64,000 nt of DNA from NCBI GenBank assembly GCA_030035585.1, contig CM057464.1, forward strand, positions 75,438,919 to 75,502,918. The letters are read 5' to 3'. Below the pieces are notes generated by a model. The model was given only the letters and a program-made list of their open reading frames with translations, ran no database searches and was not told the origin of the DNA. This document shows positions 26,521 to 37,735 of this stretch, one piece after another (the first letter of the stretch is position 1; each line of letters starts with the position of its first letter). Both the position numbers and the translations under genes were made by a program. Source of the DNA: Dugong dugon (lineage: Eukaryota > Chordata > Mammalia > Sirenia > Dugongidae).

Positions 26521-29500
26521 ATGGATTCTGTGGTTATGCCAATGAAATGGAATACTCATGTTAGTTTCTCAGAGTCTTCCTCCTTGGTACCTTCACCTTC
26601 TTACAAGGTAAAATCCCATTGACCCTGAAAACAAAGCTTTCCCCAACAGCCACCCCAAGCAGAATTATTTTCTTCCTCTTTTGAGAAAGATGAAAGTAGG
26701 TTATAAAATAATCACAAATAAAATTGTACCAAAGTAATAGGAAAAAATGGCTTATATTTTTAGAAACGATGTATTTCAGCAGATAAATTTTCAGCTGTCA
26801 GAAATTCCTCTTCAGAAGTAGGTAGAGTATGATCCCTAAATTACTAAGGGCTGAGAAATGGACACAGAAGTCTTTTCCTATCTTTTCTTCAAAAGCCATT
26901 ACAAACAGAGGGAAGGGTCCAGTGTAACAGAAGCATGTGGGTTTCTTTTTAATTACTATGCAATAATAAACATCCTAAATTACAAATCATCTTCTCCTCA
27001 CTCAATTCATTCATCAGCCTTATAGAGTCAGATGATTTGGGTGCATTTTATGTACTTTCATATTCAACTGTGGAACTAAAACGAACACGACAGCCTAGAT
27101 ACCTCCATCTTACTGTAGCCTCTGTGGCTTCAGATGTTTTTACAGTCTCCAATTTCATGAAGATGCTTTGGTCAAACACTCCAGCTCCCCACAGAGCCAG
27201 ACTCCTGAGGCATACATGACCCCAAAGGCAGAAACACAAACGCTCCTTTGCTTGGCTACAGGGTAACAGTAGGACGATAAACAGTTCTCACCATCTCTCC
27301 TTACATGTCATTAATTACCTAAAACTATCCTTGAGCCAGAAAGAAAAGAATCTCCAAAACACTTAAATAAAAAAACTAAAAGTTAAAAAAAAGGATAAAG
27401 TTTTCTTTTAAAGTTCTTGACAAATTAAGGGTTGAGGTAACTGCACAAGGCTAAGTCAGACCAAAAGGAGGGTCAGTATGACACTGTGGGCTCTTTAAAA
27501 GGAGGTTGACTCAACTAGTTCTCACTTTTTGTCCTTTGTGATTGCCCTTCCCCTTCTTCCCATCCACAACTGAGATACAAGGGCTGGAGGAGGAGCAGCC
27601 ATCTTGTGATTATAGAACTGTATAATACACTAAATTTGGGTAAACAGAAATATAGAAGTCTAGATCCCTACTGGCAAATAGAGATACCCTACAGCCCTGG
27701 CTTACCTACCTTGGATCTCTCAGTACCTGAGAAAAAGAAAACATCTATTCAGATAATAAGCATTTTCACCTGTTTTCTGTTACAAGCAACCAAGTACAAT
27801 CCTAACTCACATTCATTACCAGATTAAAACTGTTCCACTTTAAAAAAAAACAAAACAAAACAAAACCTCAGACTAATAGAGTAAAACCTGCAAAAGCCAG
27901 AACCTGTCTGTGTAATGCAGAAACCTATCAGAGAAGGAAAACCCAAATATTGTCCACTAAAATGAGTGACAGAAGAGTGGTAAGACTGTATGCTCTAAAA
28001 GGCGGAACACTTGGGAGACCTGGAAAAACAAGGCAGTACCAAGTTCCAGCTCCCACAGGTTTGGCTGTACTATCTACTGTTACTAGCTACAGTATAACAT
28101 ATCATGATGCAGCACAGTTAAAGTTCACTTATTACACAACTGCCTGTTAAGTCACGAGCAGAACATGCGCTGAGCAGACGAAATTTGAAATCAAATTTTT
28201 GCAGAATCCTAGAAGCCAACTGAAAATGACCGAGCAAGCTCATCACAGGCTGCACCGTATGAAGGAAGGAAATAATTCCCTGAAACCTTTACACTCTAAC
28301 TCCTTCAACTGGGCATCAGAGTTGGTTTGCACAGTAAAAAGACGAGGTTCTACCAATGACCTACCTATATATGCCATAAAGCTGAACAGAAAATGAAAAC
28401 TACAATTGGAATAGTTTTCCATTGCTTTTGTCACCATGCACATAGAATTATATAGCCTTGATTAAACAAAGAACTAAATCAATTACTCGAAGTATTTGTG
28501 GGTGGAAAAAAAGAGAAAAATTTTTTCTTTTTTTCTAAGTAAAGAGATTTGTTTGTTTGTTTTAGGGATATTATAGACAAATAACCAAGTATCCCATTCC
28601 ACTTTCATAGGAAATAATAATGCAAAACCTTCATTAGAAGATCAATAGAAAAAAATAACGATTTTGTTGGACGAAAATAATTTAACATATTTTTCTAAAT
28701 AACTCTTAAATGTGTAGAAAAAAAGATCTGTTAGGTTCATATTAATTATCTCATTTTAACACTTAACATCATGGAAAAAAAAAGGAACATAGTGTCAGAC
28801 AAACAAAATCTTCCAATGACAGACTCAAACAGCAGAATTTCTTAAAGGGACATCTAATTAATTCAATCATTTATAATAAGGGTATACAGGTTAATTTCCT
28901 TATACTGCCAAGAGAGGCAAGAGTGATTGCTCTGTTTCTTTTATACTAAGCTATTAAAAAATGTTCTGAATTACATAGTAAATACACTAGATAATTTATC
29001 ACAGACATAAAAAGAATGCCACAGACATGGATAATTTCTAGCATGAATGATAACAAATATGTTTTATTCATAAATAAACACCTTTATTACTGAATAAAGC
29101 TGAAGTGATGTGACATTTTTAAATCAGATGGCCCTGAGTATTCTGGTTGTGAAGATATTTTATAAGTAACAGGACTGGGATATGAATTAGAACACTGCAC
29201 CTTTCTTTGTAGCAAACAGCTCTTCCTGTGTTATTTTAATCCAGCAAACAGTTGCCTATTTTCACTCAGAAGTAAAAGACCAAAAGACCAAAGCAAGGCA
29301 CAAGAATAGGCCACACCATAAATAATTAGGGCTCACTCACTTGCCACTATTGTTTCTCTGTCACAGAGGGTCTGGTTTAGTCTTTCTAAGGCCATGTGAG
29401 GGCTAGGCCTAACAAAACTCTCAACTTCTAAATCCAACACTCATAATTTCTAACATTATAGATTATTAGAATTCTACATTTCGAACCACAGATTTTGAAT

Positions 29501-30520
29501 TTGTTCCAGCTGACGCTACCACTTACACTATTCAACAGCTGGGGCATATGATAACTTGGCAACCTAATCATACTCTAGATGAATGCAAAATCATTTTGTA
29601 ACCAAGGACTTCGTCAGAAATAAAAATCAAAATCAGCTCTTTTAAGTTTAAATGGGAATGTAAAATGTTTTGAACAATGCATGATTTCAGAAAATGAGCA
29701 AATGTACTTTGAATGTTTAGTTAACTGACACTCCCTATTCAAAGCCTACAATTCTTTTCCGATTAGATCAGCCCCCATAGCAAGTCATCAGGATAATAAG
29801 CACTGTAGTGAAGTCATCGTATTGGATACTGATGGGAAATCATAACTGGCTTAAAAACATATTGGGGAAACAATGAATTTTCCAGGTCTCTAGCTTTTCA
29901 TGGAATACACTGGCCAACAATTTTATCTTCCTTTCCAAGACGAAGTGAAATACAGAACAACCACAAAACCAAGTACAAATTGATGACCTAAGCATTTTTA
30001 AACCACAAAGAAAAGGAGGAGAGAAACAACCCTTACTTCTTCAGTAATTTTGGACTGTATGTTTGAAAAAGTGTATGTTTAAATGCAATAATGATCATTA
30101 GGTAATGATTAAAATAAAGTATAGTAAGAGTAATAATGGTCTTCAGATGTTTGGTTTTCTTTTATTTTCAAAGGCAAAATAAAGACAAGCTTTTAAAAAA
30201 TGTCCACTTCCACAAGCCAAGTCCAATCAGCGCTTCAGCTATTTCTGTTTTCAAAGTCACCTGAGGTAAAACTTGTCATTGAACTAAAACTTGATGGGAC
30301 AAAAACTCATAAAGCTATAATTTATTGTTTCAAAAGTATAAAATATATATGCTTTAGGACTTTTAGGCTTTTTTCTTTCTGACTTTAAGGAGCACAGATG
30401 TATTTCTTCAAGTAAAGTTTACTAGTCTATGTTGTAATATTTGTCATTTTTTAAATTTTGGAGACTCCTGATTAAGAGCCTTATATTAAAATGCAAAGAC
30501 TAAGGTACATGTGAGTACAT

Positions 30521-30545
30521 TACACACACACACACACACACACAC
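30521..30545. repeat. (CA)n microsatellite
   Basis: A pure CA run of about 25 bases in intron sequence. Confidence 0.95.
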
Positions 30546-31799
30546 AAAAGCTATAAATGTTTAATAGCCTAAAATATCATTGCACTTGCTCAGTGGCAGT
30601 ATTATACACAATAGAGTCTTGGCACAAAGGAATTCTGAATGTCTATGCTGTTTACAAAATTCTACATGTGTAGCAAGGATGCCAGAATTGAAATACATTA
30701 TAGAAAAAGACGGAAGATAACTGTGGGTAGATTTTGAGTTTTGGGGGGGGATTTACAATCTTATTATTTGGTTCCAGATCTTATATTCCCACTTTCCACT
30801 AATAGGAAACCATTAATTCATGCATTTTTAACCATAAAATCCCATTCAATTTACAGAAACTGAGTGGACAAACCCAACGCAAATATTCAAAATGATGTAA
30901 AACCATCTGAATCTGACCTATGAAACAGACACTAATTACTATTAATATATTACAGCTCTGGAAACTATCCTTGGGTGTGGAGTGTTTTAGGAACCACAAT
31001 AAGGAGACAATGTATACATACTTAGAAATACACTCCCAGAGACAAAAAAAAAAAAACTCCTATGGTGGGAAGGTGCAATCGCTAGCTTATCTAACATTAT
31101 GTTCAAGTATAAAGTTAACATAATACTAAAATATAAAGTTAACATAATATTAAAACACATATATTTACCAAGTTGGTATTGATCTTCCCAAACATAAAGG
31201 TTAGACAGAAAAGCATCTCAAAATGTACTGCTTTACATTTAAATTTAAACAGACTTGCCCTCTAAAGTCTTTCATTCATCACACTAAGAAATCATTTTTA
31301 TGACACATCAGAATAGGCATACATATAGTCACCAACCATAAACTTTTTTCAACTAAGACCATTTTAAGGAAAATGATTTGGTGATACCCTCAGGGGGGAA
31401 GCAGTCCACGTATTTAAGAACTTAAAAACCTCTTTTATATGGTTAACGAATAACCCATGCCAAGCAAGGGAAGTAAGACTTTAGTAATCCTATGGAGAAT
31501 TAACCGGTATCCACCCTCCCAGAAAAGACTTACGATTATGCGTAGTGCTTAAGAGCTTTTATAAGGCAGAGAAAACGCAATGTGCTTCTTGGAAACCTAA
31601 CTCCTTACCCCCACTCCACCGCCTATTCAAGGGCGTCTCCGGACCGTCGCCCACCCCACCAGCCTGTGTTGGGGGTACTGAATCCCATCCAAAAAGACCT
31701 CGTCCATCCCCAAGATTGGTCCAGACACCTGTTTACTTGTGCCCAAGCAGTGGCCCTAGTTAAGGAAAGGTAACGGTCTCCCCAATGGTCTGCGCCAAA

Positions 31800-33110
31800 C
31801 CCTGCAGCCCGGACGCGGGGGACCACGTACCTTTGTACCTCTCCAGGACATCCTCATAGGCCTGGAGGTATTCCTGCTCCTCCACGTACAGGTAAGCAGC
31901 CGGGGAGAGGTAACCCGCCATGCCTAAGTTTATCTAAGCAATGACTGGCCAGTTCCTCTCTCTCCCTCGTAACCCCGGTACAGGATCGTAGTCAGCAAGA
32001 CGCAGTCTTGGTAACTGGAAAGGGGAAGCAGCAGCAGGCGACGGGAGAGCAAGGAAGCCGCAGACGCAGAGCTGGGGGCAAGAGGGGACAGGGGCTGCGG
32101 ACGGCGGGCGCCGGAGCCCGCAGAGGAAACGCCCAGGCCCCCAGGCGGGCCGCGGGAGGTGGGCCGCCGGGCTCCTGGGGAGCCAGAGTCTCTCTCGCGT
32201 TTCAGCAGCGGCAAATCTCGGCGAGCCGGGGGGCGGCGACGAGCAGCGCGACGCCACAAGGAGGACCAGGGAGCGAGGCGGGGGCTGGTGGGAAGAGGTG
32301 GGCGCCGGGACCCTCTGAGGCCAGTGTAGCCGCCACGCTGGCCCTGCACAGGGTGTCTGCTCTGAGCCGGGCCGAGGCCGCGGCGTCAGTGCAGAAGGAC
32401 CGGCGCGTCGCCTCCACCCGGGATGCTGCGCGGCGCATCTGCGGCGTTTCCTGGCCGCCGTGCCGCAGACACTCGCCCGCGCCCCGGGAGAAAGGGAGGG
32501 CGGAAGGGAGGGGGCGAGCGCGGCGATCAGCGCCCCGGCTGGCTGGGCTCCGGCTCCGCTCAGCCCCTCCCCGACAGGCAGAGCCGCAGTGCCAGGGCCC
32601 CCTCCCCCTGCCCGCCCACCCGGGTTGATCGTGCGGCCAAGCACGCCTACCCCCGGACACTGGCTGCCAGTCCCCGGATCCCCAAGGACGAGGTTTCTAT
32701 TTGGGACCCACAACAGGTGCCCGGGAAACAAAGCCGCAAATCGCGGCCACCGACGTGCGCAGCACCCTGCGAAGAGGCCAGTGGCCCTCCCCCAGGGAAG
32801 GGGTGACGGGGAGGAGGATGGAAGATACTTTTTTCAATCCAGCTACATGGCATAAGAGGACTCGGGTCACTCTGTGACAGCGCGGGACGGGGAGGGCACG
32901 GGGGTCCGCATGCAGGGCACATCCCGAGGGCGGGGCGGCCTCTGCAGGTGGCCCCGCGCATCAGAGCCTGACAGCCGGGCCGCGCCTGCGCGCCTGCCTC
33001 GCGACGGCCCAGGGACCAACCCCGCGGTCCCTCCCTTCCGCCCCCCAGAGCCTGCCAGCGCTTCTGCCGCTGCCCTCCTCAGCGCCGGCCAAAGACTCTA
33101 TCCATTGACA
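31800..33110 (-). promoter_or_regulatory. CpG island, likely promoter of the DST a1/b1-type transcript
   Basis: About 1.3 kb of very GC-rich, CpG-dense sequence stands out sharply from the AT-rich intron on both sides. It contains the short DST first coding exon at its left end and extends upstream of it on the minus strand, the expected place for a CpG-island promoter. There are GC-box-like motifs, for example gggcggggcggcc near 32930-32941. I see no convincing TATA box. The island is free of recognisable transposons, and a MIR begins soon after its right edge. Long overlapping open frames on both strands here are a product of high GC rather than genes. Confidence 0.85.
31831..31921 (-). CDS. 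DST: DST (dystonin/BPAG1) alternative first coding exon, a1/b1-type N-terminus
   Basis: Dystonin is a giant spectraplakin that links actin, microtubules and intermediate filaments; its isoforms differ at the N-terminus before a shared pair of calponin-homology domains. On the minus strand an ATG at 31921-31919 opens 30 codons that begin [16 protein letters not shown] and end in LERYK, plus one extra G, directly followed by a donor reading G|GTACGT. I recognise this as the short N-terminus that precedes DERDKVQKK in dystonin. The start has a good context (G at -3, G at +4). The exon is very short and carries no domain itself: it is tyrosine- and glutamate-rich and probably tunes the following actin-binding domain. 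The next, shared exon would begin with the last two bases of an Asp codon and lies beyond position 1, so the intron is longer than 31.8 kb. The exon sits in a CpG island, consistent with its own promoter. Frame, donor and Kozak are seen; the identity is from memory of the family. Confidence 0.93.
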
Positions 33111-33284
33111 ACAGACCCAGACTACCCTGTCACTCCTTCCTTCTACCCAATCTTTTTCATTCTGCATAGCGCTGTTATCCATTAAACTTAAGTAGGATGG
33201 ATACAATTCTCTTAAATCTGGTATATCATATACTAAAAGGGTGAGTGTCCCCTGGGGGAATCACCTTGTACCCAGGCATGTAAA

Positions 33285-33510
33285 TGAATGTGTACTTCAA
33301 AGTACTGACTGGAGTCAGGCTGCCTTGGATGGAAATCATTTCTCCCTCCTAGCTCTGTGGCATGCGCTAGTTACCCTCTGGGAGCCTCTCCTAATCAGTA
33401 AAATGGGGATGATAAAAGCACCTACCTCATGAAGTTGTTGGAATATTATATGGAATTTAGAGTAGTGCCTGGCACACAGTAAGCAATAAATACGTGTTAG
33501 CTATTATTAT
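33285..33510 (+). repeat. MIR SINE just upstream of the CpG island
   Basis: It has 'gtaaaatggggatgataaaa', 'gcacctacctcatgaagttg', 'agtgcctggcacacagtaag' and the end 'caataaatacgtgttagct'. It marks where repeats resume after the repeat-free promoter. Confidence 0.93.
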
Positions 33511-34267
33511 TATTAGAGAAACCAGCTCATTGTTGACCAACTGATATATGACAACTTTACCTCTTGCCTACTTCTTCCCTTTTTCTTCTTTTCATACGTA
33601 CTGACCTTTTGCCCTAGATGATTTCTTTCTTTCTTTTTTGGTGCTGTGAAATCTGCACTATTTTCCACTAACTTTTAGATGGAGCTAAGAGTTACTCTTT
33701 AAAAAACAGTATACTCTTGAAAAAAATTTTACTTGTGTTAGAATTGGAGAACTTAACTTTTGTTATTTCAAACAAAGCAAGACCCCATCTCTTTTCTATC
33801 CTAACCATAGGCTTCTAAACTGAGTTTGATCCCATGTCCCATTAAGCTTTTAAAATCACTACAATTTTCATGCAATTTAGTATTCATTTATATGCATGTT
33901 AGCTCATGAATTAACAAACACATATCATACGGGAAGGCTTCTTGAAATCAAATCTTAGATCCCTAAGAGTCATTCAATTTACAGACCACACATGTATAGA
34001 CATGGATTTCTCAAAACTGTCTTGTCGTCCTCACAATGAGTAACGTCACTAAGGTCAAAGTCTGAGTCTTCAACGGAGACTGACACCCAATAGCACCCAG
34101 TATTATGAATACAATCAGGCAACACTTAGTGATTTTAACCATCCACTTAGGAGTCAGTCAAAATGAGCAGAAGCAGCAGTTGGGGTAGAGATGGACTCTG
34201 CCCCATGCATTCTTATAACAATAGCATTGCGTCAACCTACTACTACTAATAATAACATATTCCATAA

Positions 34268-34420
34268 GAAGCCCTGGTGGCAAAGTGGTTAAGAGCTCAG
34301 GATGCTAACCAAAAGGTCGGCAGTTCAAATCCACCGGCCACTCCCTGGAAACCCTATGAGACAATTCAACTCTGTCCTATAGAGTCCCTACGAGTTAGAA
34401 TCAACTTGATGGCATACACC
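34268..34420 (+). repeat. AfroSINE, short form
   Basis: The head 'gaagccctggtggcaaagtg' is followed by 'gctaaccaaaaggtcggcag' and the tail 'acgagttagaatcaacttga'. Confidence 0.94.
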
Positions 34421-34464
34421 ACTACCACTACCACCATAAGGAAGCAGACAGCAAAAGTACAGCA

Positions 34465-34685
34465 GTGAAGAGATTGGTCTCTGGAATCAAGAATGTCTGA
34501 ATTCAGATCCTAGTTCTACTGCCTCCTAGCTGTATGACCTTGGGAAGTTTCTCTTCATCTCAGCAGATTTCTGGACTGTAAAACGGACAAAATAATAGTG
34601 CCCACTTCATAGGGTTGTTGGAAGGCCTAAATGAGATAACATATAAGTGCTCAGAAGAGCATCTGGCCGTTTGTAAGCTATCATT
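34465..34685 (+). repeat. MIR SINE
   Basis: A well-preserved MIR: 'tagctgtatgaccttgggaa', 'actgtaaaacggacaaaata', 'cttcatagggttgttggaag'. Confidence 0.93.
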
Positions 34686-34694
34686 TATTCTGTA

Positions 34695-34850
34695 GTCATT
34701 ATTTTATTTAATCACCTCAACTATGACCCTTTGATGAAGAAACTGAAGCTTAGAGAGGTTCAGTAAACTGTCCAAGAACACACAAGTGGTTAGTAAAAAA
34801 GGAGAAATTAAAATCTAAGTTTGCGCAAATCCAACGTCTGATTCTGCTTA
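34695..34850 (-). repeat. MIR SINE fragment, antisense
   Basis: It reads 'gaagaaactgaagcttagag', 'aggttcagtaaactgtccaa' and 'gaacacacaagtggttagta', the reversed MIR core. It lies tail-to-tail with the preceding MIR. Confidence 0.8.
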
Positions 34851-35143
34851 GATTCTTCAATTCTAACTTCAAAGAATTCACATGGGACAAAAATCCATAT
34901 CTTAAAATAGCACTGCATTGGCTAACCATGTACCTTTATAGGCACTTCAAGTCTGAAAAACCAAACTTACAGTATCCAGTAGCTTAAAACAGCTGATCTG
35001 TGTTTTCTTATGTAAAGGACATTTATACAATGGGTGTTACAAGCCCCCTTGCTTACACTGTGTCATTTTATTCACACTGACCATGAGAAATAGGGAGGGT
35101 ATATATTATGGTACCAGATTTACAAATGAAGAAATTACAAACA

Positions 35144-35346
35144 AAAAGCCATTGCTGTTGAGTCGATTCTGACTCATGGAGACCTGATGTGTTACAGAGT
35201 AGAACTGCTCCATAGAGTCTTCTTGGTTGTAACCTTTACAGAAGCAGATTGCCAGGCCTTTCTTCCACAGTACCACTGGCTGAGTTCAAACTGCCAAGCT
35301 TTTGGTTAGTAGCTTACAGCAAACAGTTTGTGCCACCCGGGGACCG
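35144..35346 (-). repeat. AfroSINE
   Basis: The reversed tail 'gctgttgagtcgattctgac' leads through 'cagattgccaggcctttctt' to a degraded head ending 'gtgccacccggggacc'. Confidence 0.92.
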
Positions 35347-35768
35347 TGAAGAAATGCAAAAGCACTTTTAAACTATAAAGTGTCAGACACCTGAAAGACA
35401 TCCTTGACCCATCACCAGAATGATTTTCTGAAAGAGAAACCTGATTATGTCACTGCACTTCTAAAAAATCTTTCAGTGGTTCTCCACCACTTATAGCATA
35501 AATAGTCCAGCCTTCTCAGTATTGCACGGAGACCCTTACAGTTTCTACCATGCCCTTCTGAATCTCATGCTTTGGCTACACACATTACTAACAGTTCCCA
35601 TTTAAACACATCTCCCTACCTTTGTTCTTGTGGTTCCATCCCTCAAAAACCTTCACTTTCACTAATTCCATCAAACTCTTAAGGTTTAGCTCTAGTGGCA
35701 CTTCCTCTCAGAAGCCTCTCATGAACACCTGCCTCTTCTCTTTCCCCAGGGTAATTAAACTCTCCTAT

Positions 35769-36372
35769 TGTAATGGTTAAGACTGTGTGTCAACTTGGCT
35801 GGGGCATGATTCTCTCCCCTGTGTGATCACTCCCATGATGGAATCTGCTGTGAGTAGCCAATCAGTTGAAAGAGAGTTTCCTTGGGGGTGTGGCCTGCAT
35901 CCAAATATAAGCTGACGTTCTGGCTTTTTCCTTGCTCTGGATCCTGCAGCTGCTTCCTGTTCATCTGACCTCTGGTTCTTGGGACCTGAACTATCAGCTT
36001 ATATGCGAATCTTGGGATCCATCAATCTTAACAGACTGTGAGCAGGAGCCCTGCACTCTGACCTGCTGATCTTGGGTTCACCAGTCACTGCAGCTATGTG
36101 AATCAGGAGAAGCCTTGTGGTCCTGCCTGCCAATCTTGGGATTCACTGATCTCCACAGCCTGTGGGCAAGAGCCCTGCTCTCCAACCTGCCAATCTTGAG
36201 TTCGCCAGGCCCTGCAGCTACATGAAGCAGGAGAAGCCTCTATCTTGATCCACAGACTTGGGACATTCCAGCCTCTACCATCACATGAGCTGTTTCCTTG
36301 ATATAAATATTTCTATATGCATATTTATACACTTTATTGGTTTTGCTTCTCTAGAGAACCCAGCCTAAGACA
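35769..36372 (+). mobile_element. Solo ERVL-like LTR with an internal duplication
   Basis: It starts TG and ends 'ttgcttctctagagaaccca' followed by 'gcctaagaca', an ERVL/MLT2-like LTR end. The flanking five bases are cctat at 35764-35768 and cctac at 36373-36377. Inside, a unit of about 124 bp is present twice in tandem (starting near 36038 and 36162, with 'gagccctgc' and 'gcaggagaagcc' landmarks), which lengthens this LTR to 604 bp. No internal retroviral genes remain. Confidence 0.75.
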
Positions 36373-36386
36373 CCTACTAACTGAAA

Positions 36387-37570
36387 TAGTCAGATTCAGA
36401 AGAGGACATAGAATGAGGGATACCATTGCTGATGTCTGATGGATCTTGACTGAAAGCAGAGAATACCAGAAAGATCTTTACCTGTGTTTTATTGACTATG
36501 CTAAGGCATTTGACTTTGTGGATCATAATAAATTATGGATAATATTGCAAAGAATGGGAATTCCAGAACACTTAATTGTGCTCATAAGGAACCTGTACAC
36601 AGACCAAGAGGCAGTCATTCGAACAGGACGAGGGAATACTGCATGGTTTAAAATCAGAAAAGGTGTGTGTTAGGGTTGTATCCTTTCACCATACTTATTC
36701 AGTGTGTATGCTGAGCAAATAATCAGAGAAGCTGGACTATATGAAGAAGAATGTAGCATTAGGATTGGAGGAGACTCGTTAACAATCTTCAATATGCAGA
36801 TGACACAACTTTGCTTGCTGAAAAGGAAGAGGACTAGAAGCACTTACTGACGAAGATCAAAGACCACAGCCTTCAGTATGGATTATACCTCAACATAAAG
36901 AAAAGAAAAATCTTCACAGCTGGACCAATAAGCAACATCATGATAAATGGAGAAAATATTGAAGTTGTCAAGGATTTCATTTTACTTGGATCCACAATCA
37001 ATGCCCACGGAAGCAGCAGTCAAGAAATCAAACAATGTATTACATTGGGCAAATCTGCTGCAAAAGACCTCTTTAAAGTGCTAAAAAGCAAAGATGTCAC
37101 TTGGAAGACTAAGGTGTTCCTGACCCAAGCCATGGTATTTTCAGTCGCCTCATATGCATGTAAAAGCTAGACAATGAATAAGGAAGACTGAAGAAGAACT
37201 GATGCCTTTGAATTGTGATCCTGGAGAAGAATACTAAATATACCATGGACTGCCAGAAGAATGAACAAATCTGTCTTGGAAGACGTACAGCCAGAATGCT
37301 CCTTAGCAGCAAGGATGGCAAAACTTTGTCTCTCATACTTTGAACATGTTATCAGGAGGGACCAGTCCCTGGAGAAGGACACCATGCTTGGTAAAGTAGG
37401 GGTCAGAGAAAAAGAGGAAGACCCTCAATGAGATGGACTGACACAGTGGCTACAAAAATGGGCTCAAACATAGCAAAAATTGTGAGGATGGTACAGGAGT
37501 GGGCAGTGCTTCATTCTCTTGTACACAGGGTCGCTGTGAGTCAGAACCAACTCAACAGCATCTAACAACA
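36387..37570 (+). mobile_element. RTE-clade LINE, 5'-truncated, reverse-transcriptase remnant
   Basis: Remnant frames at 36446-36673 and 36940-37170 are parts of a reverse transcriptase. The first includes CFIDYAKAFDFVDHNKLW, which holds the first catalytic Asp motif. Between them a degraded QYADDT-type motif is seen as '...aatatgcagatgacacaac' (about 36789). A further C-terminal part follows before the 3' end 'caactcaacagcatctaaca'. It has stops and frameshifts and lacks the endonuclease, so it cannot move. The 11-base target duplication actaactgaaa is exact at 36376-36386 and 37571-37581. Confidence 0.9.
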
Positions 37571-37735
37571 ACTAACTGAAAGGTTGATGGTTCAAACCCA
37601 CCCAGATGTTCCTCAGAAAAAAAGTCCTGTCGATCTGTTTCCAAAAGTCACAGCCTTGAAAACCCTATGGAGTACATGGGGTCATCATGAGTCTGAATCA
37701 ACCGGACAGCAACTGGTTTGACATTTGGGGTTTTA
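37571..37735 (+). repeat. AfroSINE remainder, interrupted by the RTE insertion
   Basis: It begins inside the SINE at 'ctaactgaaaggttgatggt' and runs through 'cagccttgaaaaccctatgg' to the tail 'catgagtctgaatcaaccgg'. The missing head suggests it was already truncated, or was removed when the neighbouring LTR and RTE inserted. Confidence 0.85.

Larger units (their letters stand above)
1..31830 (-). other. DST: DST first intron (downstream of the a1/b1 exon), partial
   Basis: This is transcribed intron on the minus strand, from the donor at 31830-31829 to beyond the left edge. I found no dystonin coding exon in it. The main stretches without a named repeat are about 1312-2980, 4023-5810, 6272-8140, 8390-9550, 12391-13074, 13906-14560, 15191-16020, 16233-17278, 17478-18375, 22561-24150, 24363-25060 and 26520-31800. 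They are AT-rich, with short microsatellites and homopolymers, and the open frames in them are short and lack recognisable protein features. Some of this is probably repeat too diverged to name by eye. Confidence 0.75.

Noticed and set aside
30585..30625. Short U4-snRNA-like phrase (ctcagtggcagtattat)
   Set aside because: Only about 17 bases resemble the U4 5' end and the rest does not follow. There is too little for an RNA gene or a pseudogene.
31930..33206. Many long overlapping open frames on both strands (up to 265 codons)
   Set aside because: They lie in the CpG island, where few stop codons occur by chance. They are Arg/Pro/Ala-rich with no domain and overlap on opposite strands.
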